The translations under genes were made by a program, and so were the position numbers. From Candidatus Alcyoniella australis (lineage in GTDB: Bacteria; Lernaellota; Lernaellaia; JAVCCG01; Alcyoniellaceae): a DNA stretch of 64,000 nt. Of this stretch, positions 60,331-64,000 are shown one piece after another. Position 1 is the stretch's first letter, and every line of letters begins with the position of its first letter. The stretch covers positions 31,978 through 95,977 of the forward strand of contig JAVCCG010000098.1 in assembly GCA_030765605.1 (NCBI GenBank), read 5' to 3'. The notes under the pieces were generated by a model. The model worked only from the letters and a program-made list of their open reading frames with translations. It did no database searches and was not told the DNA's origin.

Positions 60331-60398
60331 GACGCGGGGAGGTTCGTTGGTCAACGAGAGGCGCGATACGCGAGCTTTGCGGGCGGCTCAAAGCCGCC
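60331..60398 (-). repeat. Dispersed intergenic repeat, copy 5 (reverse)
   Basis: On the minus strand: hairpin GGCGGCT-TTG-AGCCGCC, then CGCAAAGCTCGCGTATCG, GTTGACCAACGAACC and CCCCGCG. Same order as the array unit. It sits in the 452-base gap between the poly-Asp lipoprotein and folD; an ORF of 85 codons crossing it is not a credible gene. Confidence 0.6.
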
Positions 60399-60490
60399 TG
60401 CGCAGGCGTACCAATTGAGGTACGTCGAGGACGGATCGGCGAGGATGACACAGTTATTGCCAGCAGATTGTGCCCGCAGTAGAACCCTTA

Positions 60491-60548
60491 TGAATAATCC
60501 CGGCTAGGCCGTTTGACACGGCGCAGGCCAGCCGGGATCATTCATTCA
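60491..60548. terminator. Long imperfect hairpin upstream of folD
   Basis: ATCCCGGCT (60497-60505) pairs with AGCCGGGAT (60530-60538); flanking TGAAT and ATTCA and inner GGCC/GGCC extend the pairing. It lies 44 bases before the folD ATG. It could end upstream transcription or form a folD leader structure; there is no T-run, so the class is uncertain. Confidence 0.4.
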
Positions 60549-60591
60549 AGCTTCACAGGCCGGTATTTCCAGACAGTGGGAGGTGTGCACG

Positions 60592-61473
60592 ATGACGGCG
60601 CAAATCATCAGCGGCAAAGAGATCTCGCAGCAGATCCGCGACGAGCTGCGGGACGAGGTGGCCGAGTTTAAAGCCTCGCGCGGAATCGTTCCCGGACTGG
60701 CCACGGTGTTGGTGGGCGAGGACCCGGCGTCGGTCTCGTACGTGCGCGGCAAGGCCCGCGGCTGCGAGCAGATCGGGGTCGCCAACTTCCAGCACAACCT
60801 GTCCGCGGATGTGTCCGAGGCCGAGCTGCTCGAGCTGGTGGCGCAGCTCAACGCCCGCGCCGACGTACACGGCATCCTGGTGCAGCTCCCGCTGCCGCAG
60901 CAGATCGACGAGAACAAGGTGCTCTACGCCATTGACCCGGACAAGGACGTGGACGGGTTCCACCCGTTCAACGTGGGGAGGCTGCTGATCGGCCAGGAGC
61001 GTTTCGCACCCTGCACCCCGGCCGGGATCAGGGAACTGCTGCTCCGCTCGGGCACGCAAACCGCCGGGGCCGAGCTGGTGATCGTCGGCCGCAGCAACCT
61101 GGTGGGCAAGCCGCTGGCAGCGATGATGGTGCAAAAGCAGGTGGGCGCAAACGCCACGGTCACGATCTGCCACACGCGCACCCGCGAGCTGGCCGAGCAT
61201 ACCCGGCGCGCCGAGATCCTGATCGTGGCCGCAGGACGTCCGGGCGCGATCACAGCCGAAATGGTCAAGCCCGGAGCCACGGTAATCGACGTGGGCGTCA
61301 ACCGCATCGGCGTAACCGAGTCGGGCAAGGCCCGGCTTTGCGGCGATGTGGACTTTGAGGGAGTCAGCCAAGTGGCGGGCAAGATCACGCCGGTGCCCGG
61401 CGGCGTGGGTCCGATGACGATCACGATGTTACTGAAAAATACGGTCAAAGCCGCCAAATTAGCATCCGCGTAA
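60592..61473 (+). CDS. folD: Bifunctional methylene-THF dehydrogenase/methenyl-THF cyclohydrolase
   Basis: 293 aa from the ATG at 60592, with GGGAGGTG upstream (a GTG at 60583 is in frame). FolD motifs: VGEDPASVSYVRGKARGCEQIG with the catalytic Lys, VQLPLPQQ, DKDVDGFHPFNVG, VIVGRSNLVGKPLA and PVPGGVGPMTITML. It interconverts methylene-, methenyl- and formyl-tetrahydrofolate. Only 12 bases separate it from hdrC, placing it in the same transcript as the HdrCBA genes, which suggests a link between C1 metabolism and Hdr-type electron transfer. Confidence 0.95.
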   Translation: MTAQIISGKEISQQIRDELRDEVAEFKASRGIVPGLATVLVGEDPASVSYVRGKARGCEQIGVANFQHNLSADVSEAELLELVAQLNARADVHGILVQLPLPQQIDENKVLYAIDPDKDVDGFHPFNVGRLLIGQERFAPCTPAGIRELLLRSGTQTAGAELVIVGRSNLVGKPLAAMMVQKQVGANATVTICHTRTRELAEHTRRAEILIVAAGRPGAITAEMVKPGATVIDVGVNRIGVTESGKARLCGDVDFEGVSQVAGKITPVPGGVGPMTITMLLKNTVKAAKLASA

Positions 61474-61485
61474 CATCAACGGACA

Positions 61486-62052
61486 TTGCGCCGGGAGGCG
61501 ATCATCAGCGAACACGCGCAGCATCCCAACTCCGATCTTCTCGACGAGATCAACGCGCGCGGCCATGCGAACGTAGCGCGCTGCTTCAACTGCGGAAAAT
61601 GCAGCGGCGGCTGCCCGCTGGCGTTCGCCATGGAGTTCGGGCCGCAGCAGATCGTACGCATGGTGCAACTGGGGATGCGCGACGCGCTCTTGCACTCCCA
61701 CGCGATCTGGGTCTGCGCCTCGTGCCAGACCTGCACCGCGCGCTGCCCCAACGAGGTGGACGTTGCCGGGCTGATCGACGAGCTGCGGCGGATGAGCCTC
61801 GAGGCGGGCCTGGAACCGGCCGAGCCGCGAGTGGCGCAGTTCCACCGCGCGTTTTTAGAAACCGTCCAACGCAGCGGTAGGGCCCACGAACTGGAGCTGA
61901 CCGCACGCTTCAAGCTCGCGGCGCGCGACCCACTGGGCGACGCCCGGCTGGGCCTGGAGCTGCTGCGTCGCGGCAAGCTCAAACTAACGCAGGGCAAGGT
62001 CCGCGGCCGCGACGAGGTGCGCCGAATCCTCGACCGCCCCAAGGGGAGCTGA
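61486..62052 (+). CDS. hdrC: Heterodisulfide reductase subunit C-like iron-sulfur protein
   Basis: 188 aa if started at TTG 61486, the only standard start in frame. Two classic [4Fe-4S] motifs, CFNCGKCSGGCPLA (about 33-46) and CASCQTCTARCPNE (about 77-90), plus the family's helical surroundings. HdrC passes electrons between HdrA and HdrB. The start is uncertain: a strong GGGAGG lies inside the frame at 61493-61498, 5 bases before an ATC codon at 61504, so a non-AUG start there is possible. The protein continues normally to the C-terminus. Confidence 0.85.
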   Translation: MRREAIISEHAQHPNSDLLDEINARGHANVARCFNCGKCSGGCPLAFAMEFGPQQIVRMVQLGMRDALLHSHAIWVCASCQTCTARCPNEVDVAGLIDELRRMSLEAGLEPAEPRVAQFHRAFLETVQRSGRAHELELTARFKLAARDPLGDARLGLELLRRGKLKLTQGKVRGRDEVRRILDRPKGS

Positions 62053-62054
62053 CC

Positions 62055-62906
62055 CTGCGCGCGGCGTACTACCCGGGCTGCTCGCTGGCCGGCATAGCCA
62101 ACGACTACGACCGTAGCGTGCGCGCGGCCTGCGCGCTGCTGGGGGTAGAGCTGGTCGAGCTGCCCGACTGGAGCTGCTGCGGTGCGACCTCGGCGCACAT
62201 GCTCGACCCGCAGGCGGCAGTGATGCTCCCGGCGCGCAACCTTTTAATTGCAAATAAGTTGGGGCTGGCCGAGCTGCTGGTTCCCTGCTCAGCCTGTTTC
62301 GCGCGGCTGCGCGCGGCTGACATTGAATTGCGCAACGACCCCGGTCGCCTGATCAACGAGCCGTACGACGACCCACCGACGATTTTTCACATCAACGAGT
62401 TTTTCGACCGGCCCGAGCTGCTCGAGCGCCTGACGCAACGCGTCAAACAATCGCTGCACGAGCTGCGCGGCGTGTGCTACTACGGCTGCCTATCCCAGCG
62501 CCCGGCCGCAATCACCGGCAGCGCGCGGCCCGAGGACCCGCTGTCGATGGAACGCGTGCTCGAGGCGCTTGGCATGCGCGCGCTCCCCTGGTCGTACAAG
62601 ACCGACTGCTGCGGCGCTTCGCTGAGCCTGTCGCGACCCGACCTTGTACGGCAACTCAGCGGAAATCTGTTCCAGGCGGCCAAACTTTGCGGGGCCGAGC
62701 TGATGGTGGTCGACTGCCCGATGTGCCAATCCAACCTCGACACGCGCCAATCGCAGATCGAGGACGAGCGCAACACGCGCTACGGCCTGCCGATCGTCTA
62801 CATCAGCGAGCTGATCGCCCTGGCATTGGGCGACGAGGGGAACGATTGGTGGCCGGGGCACCTGGTCGACCCGCGTCCGCTACTACACGACAAGGGGCTG
62901 CTCTAG
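62055..62906 (+). CDS. hdrB: Heterodisulfide reductase subunit B-like protein, CTG start
   Basis: 283 aa starting at CTG 62055, 2 bases after the hdrC stop and 7 bases after GGGGAG. The conserved HdrB N-terminus (RAAYYPGCSLAG) begins at this codon, while the first ATG/GTG would remove the YYPGC motif. Two CCG domains: WSCCGAT with the later LVPCSACF, and CYYGCL ... TDCCGASLS with VDCPMC. These bind the non-cubane clusters that reduce disulfides (or a related acceptor). Immediately followed by hdrA. Confidence 0.85.
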   Translation: MRAAYYPGCSLAGIANDYDRSVRAACALLGVELVELPDWSCCGATSAHMLDPQAAVMLPARNLLIANKLGLAELLVPCSACFARLRAADIELRNDPGRLINEPYDDPPTIFHINEFFDRPELLERLTQRVKQSLHELRGVCYYGCLSQRPAAITGSARPEDPLSMERVLEALGMRALPWSYKTDCCGASLSLSRPDLVRQLSGNLFQAAKLCGAELMVVDCPMCQSNLDTRQSQIEDERNTRYGLPIVYISELIALALGDEGNDWWPGHLVDPRPLLHDKGLL

Positions 62907-64000
62907 ATGGCCGGACAGCGGGGACGCAGCGTGGGCTCGGTGCTGGTGGTCGGCGCGGGGATCGGCGGAATGCAGGCCTCCCTGGACCTGGCCAACGCCG
63001 GGTTCCACGTCACGCTGGTCGAACGCTCCACGGCCATCGGCGGCCGGATGGCCCAACTGGACAAGACCTTCCCCACCAACGACTGCTCAATGTGTACGAT
63101 CTCGCCCAAGCTGATCGAGGTCGACAAGCATCTGAACATCGACGTGCTGACCGACAGCGAGGTCACTGCGCTGCGCGGCGAAGCGGGCGACTTCCGCGTG
63201 CGCCTGCTGCGCGCCCCGCGCTACGTGGACCTGGAGCGCTGCAACAACTGCGGCGACTGCCTCGAGGTCTGCCCGATCAACGTGCCCAGCGAGTTCGACC
63301 AGGGACTGGGCACGCGCCACGCGATCTACAAAAGCTACCCCCAGGCGATCCCCGCGGCCGTGGCGATCTCCAAGGCCGAGCGTCCGCCGTGCGTGCTCGC
63401 CTGCCCGGCGGGGGTCAACTGCCAGGGCTACACCGCGCTGATCGCTGACGGCCGGTTCGCCGAGGCCTACGCGCTGATCCGCGAGCGCAACCCGTTCCCC
63501 TCGGTCTGTGGCCGGATCTGCCACCATCCCTGCGAGGCCGAGTGCAACCGCTCGCAGCTCGACCAGGGCGTGGCGATTAATGACCTCAAACGCTTTGTGG
63601 CGGACTGGGTCGCAACGAGGCGCGCCCAGGGCGACGATCCCGCGCCTTTGGAACAAATCGAGATCGACCCGCACAAGGCGCGCGTGGCCGTAATCGGCGG
63701 CGGTCCGGCCGGGATAAGCGCGGCGCGCGATTTGCGGCGATTGGGCTACCCGGTGACGCTGTTCGAGGCCGCGGACGAGCCCGGCGGCACGATGCGTAGC
63801 GCGATTCCGCGCTTCAGGTTGCCTGACGAGGCGCTGCAACGCGACATCCACGAGGCGATTGCCGGTGTGGAGCTACGCCTGGGGCGCAGCCTGGGCCGCG
63901 ACTTCACACTCGACGAGCTACGGGCCGAGGGGTTCGCCGCAACATTCGTGGCCCTGGGCTGCGCAGCTCCGTTACGAATCGAGCGTGCGAGCGACGGCTC
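62907..64000 (+). CDS. hdrA: HdrA-like flavoprotein with inserted GltD-type domain, 3'-truncated by window edge
   Basis: 364 codons visible, open to the end. N-terminal FAD site VLVVGAGIGGMQASLDLA (12-29) and HdrA signature GGRMAQLDKTFPTNDCSMCTISPKL, then ferredoxin-like CNNCGDCLEVCP (112-123) and GLGTRHAIYKSYPQAIP. From about residue 155 the sequence switches to a GltD/DPYD-like Fe-S module (CVLACPAGVNCQGY, CGRICHHPCEAECNR) and a second FAD site VAVIGGGPAGISAARDL. This architecture suggests an additional NAD(P)H/ferredoxin entry for flavin-based electron bifurcation. What follows (MvhD, MetF or others) is outside the window. Confidence 0.88.
   Translation, partial: MAGQRGRSVGSVLVVGAGIGGMQASLDLANAGFHVTLVERSTAIGGRMAQLDKTFPTNDCSMCTISPKLIEVDKHLNIDVLTDSEVTALRGEAGDFRVRLLRAPRYVDLERCNNCGDCLEVCPINVPSEFDQGLGTRHAIYKSYPQAIPAAVAISKAERPPCVLACPAGVNCQGYTALIADGRFAEAYALIRERNPFPSVCGRICHHPCEAECNRSQLDQGVAINDLKRFVADWVATRRAQGDDPAPLEQIEIDPHKARVAVIGGGPAGISAARDLRRLGYPVTLFEAADEPGGTMRSAIPRFRLPDEALQRDIHEAIAGVELRLGRSLGRDFTLDELRAEGFAATFVALGCAAPLRIERASDG

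Noticed and set aside
60250-60507. 85-codon plus-strand ORF upstream of folD
   Set aside because: It is built largely from a copy of the dispersed repeat and a hairpin, with no family resemblance.

Overview
The window is GC-rich, densely coded bacterial chromosome. The organism looks Gram-negative: many genes encode lipobox lipoproteins or periplasmic proteins, and there are TatA, type IV pilin-like and Zn/Ni uptake proteins. It also looks anaerobic: FeoAB, heterodisulfide-reductase-like HdrCBA, 2-hydroxyacyl-CoA dehydratase/benzoyl-CoA reductase-type subunits and an IspH iron-sulfur enzyme. The mixture (acidic poly-aspartate secreted proteins, Hdr, acyl-CoA metabolism) resembles deltaproteobacterial or related candidate-phylum genomes. 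That placement is inference; no rRNA is present to confirm it. I saw no tRNA, rRNA, CRISPR array, insertion sequence or prophage.

Layout. 1-6.4 kb (+): 3' part of an RND/MMPL exporter, a small Cys-rich ORF, a CocE-type hydrolase lipoprotein, a GHMP sugar kinase and an EEP-family lipoprotein, mostly stop/start-overlapped. 6.7-11.4 kb (-): tatA, a 45-aa membrane peptide, an M14 carboxypeptidase with a poly-Asp tail, and two related envelope proteins. 11.5-13.6 kb: an MscS channel (+) facing a low-GC pentapeptide-repeat/pore-like protein (-). 13.8-20 kb: aldehyde dehydrogenase (+); lipoprotein, beta-helix protein and phosphofructokinase (-); GT39-like membrane glycosyltransferase (+). 20-21.3 kb (-): coaE and a PHP phosphoesterase. 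21.5-31.7 kb (+): acyl-CoA ligase, two dehydratase-type subunits, a LarE-type sulfur transferase, then a 1125-aa methyltransferase/GT2/GT4 fusion, a small membrane protein and a nucleotide-sugar dehydrogenase. 31.7-35.9 kb (-): two RluA-family proteins, a methyltransferase and an IspH-UbiA fusion, all overlapping by 4 bases. 36-39 kb (+): MFS exporter, acyl-CoA dehydrogenase, a DUF3887-like protein. 39.3-48.8 kb (+): a large metal-homeostasis locus. 48.9-52.9 kb (+): ATC-hydrolase-like protein, PolX, membrane/beta-propeller protein. 53-60.1 kb (-): two pilin-like proteins (one with a 55-Asp insert), a PLD-family protein, an FHA/degenerate GGDEF protein, a tandem repeat array and a poly-Asp lipoprotein. 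60.6-64 kb (+): folD followed by hdrC, hdrB and a truncated hdrA fused to a GltD-like domain.

How it works together. The metal locus joins a Znu-type ABC transporter, two uncharacterised exported proteins encoded just upstream, NikK/NikL-like periplasmic proteins, a Fur-family repressor with a clear palindromic operator over its promoter, a second Fur-like protein fused to a FeoA domain and lacking the usual DNA-recognition helix, and FeoA/FeoB. The folD-hdrCBA end suggests electron transfer tied to one-carbon metabolism. A family of about 67-bp hairpin-containing repeats lies in several intergenic gaps and forms a six- to seven-unit tandem array at 57.9-58.3 kb.
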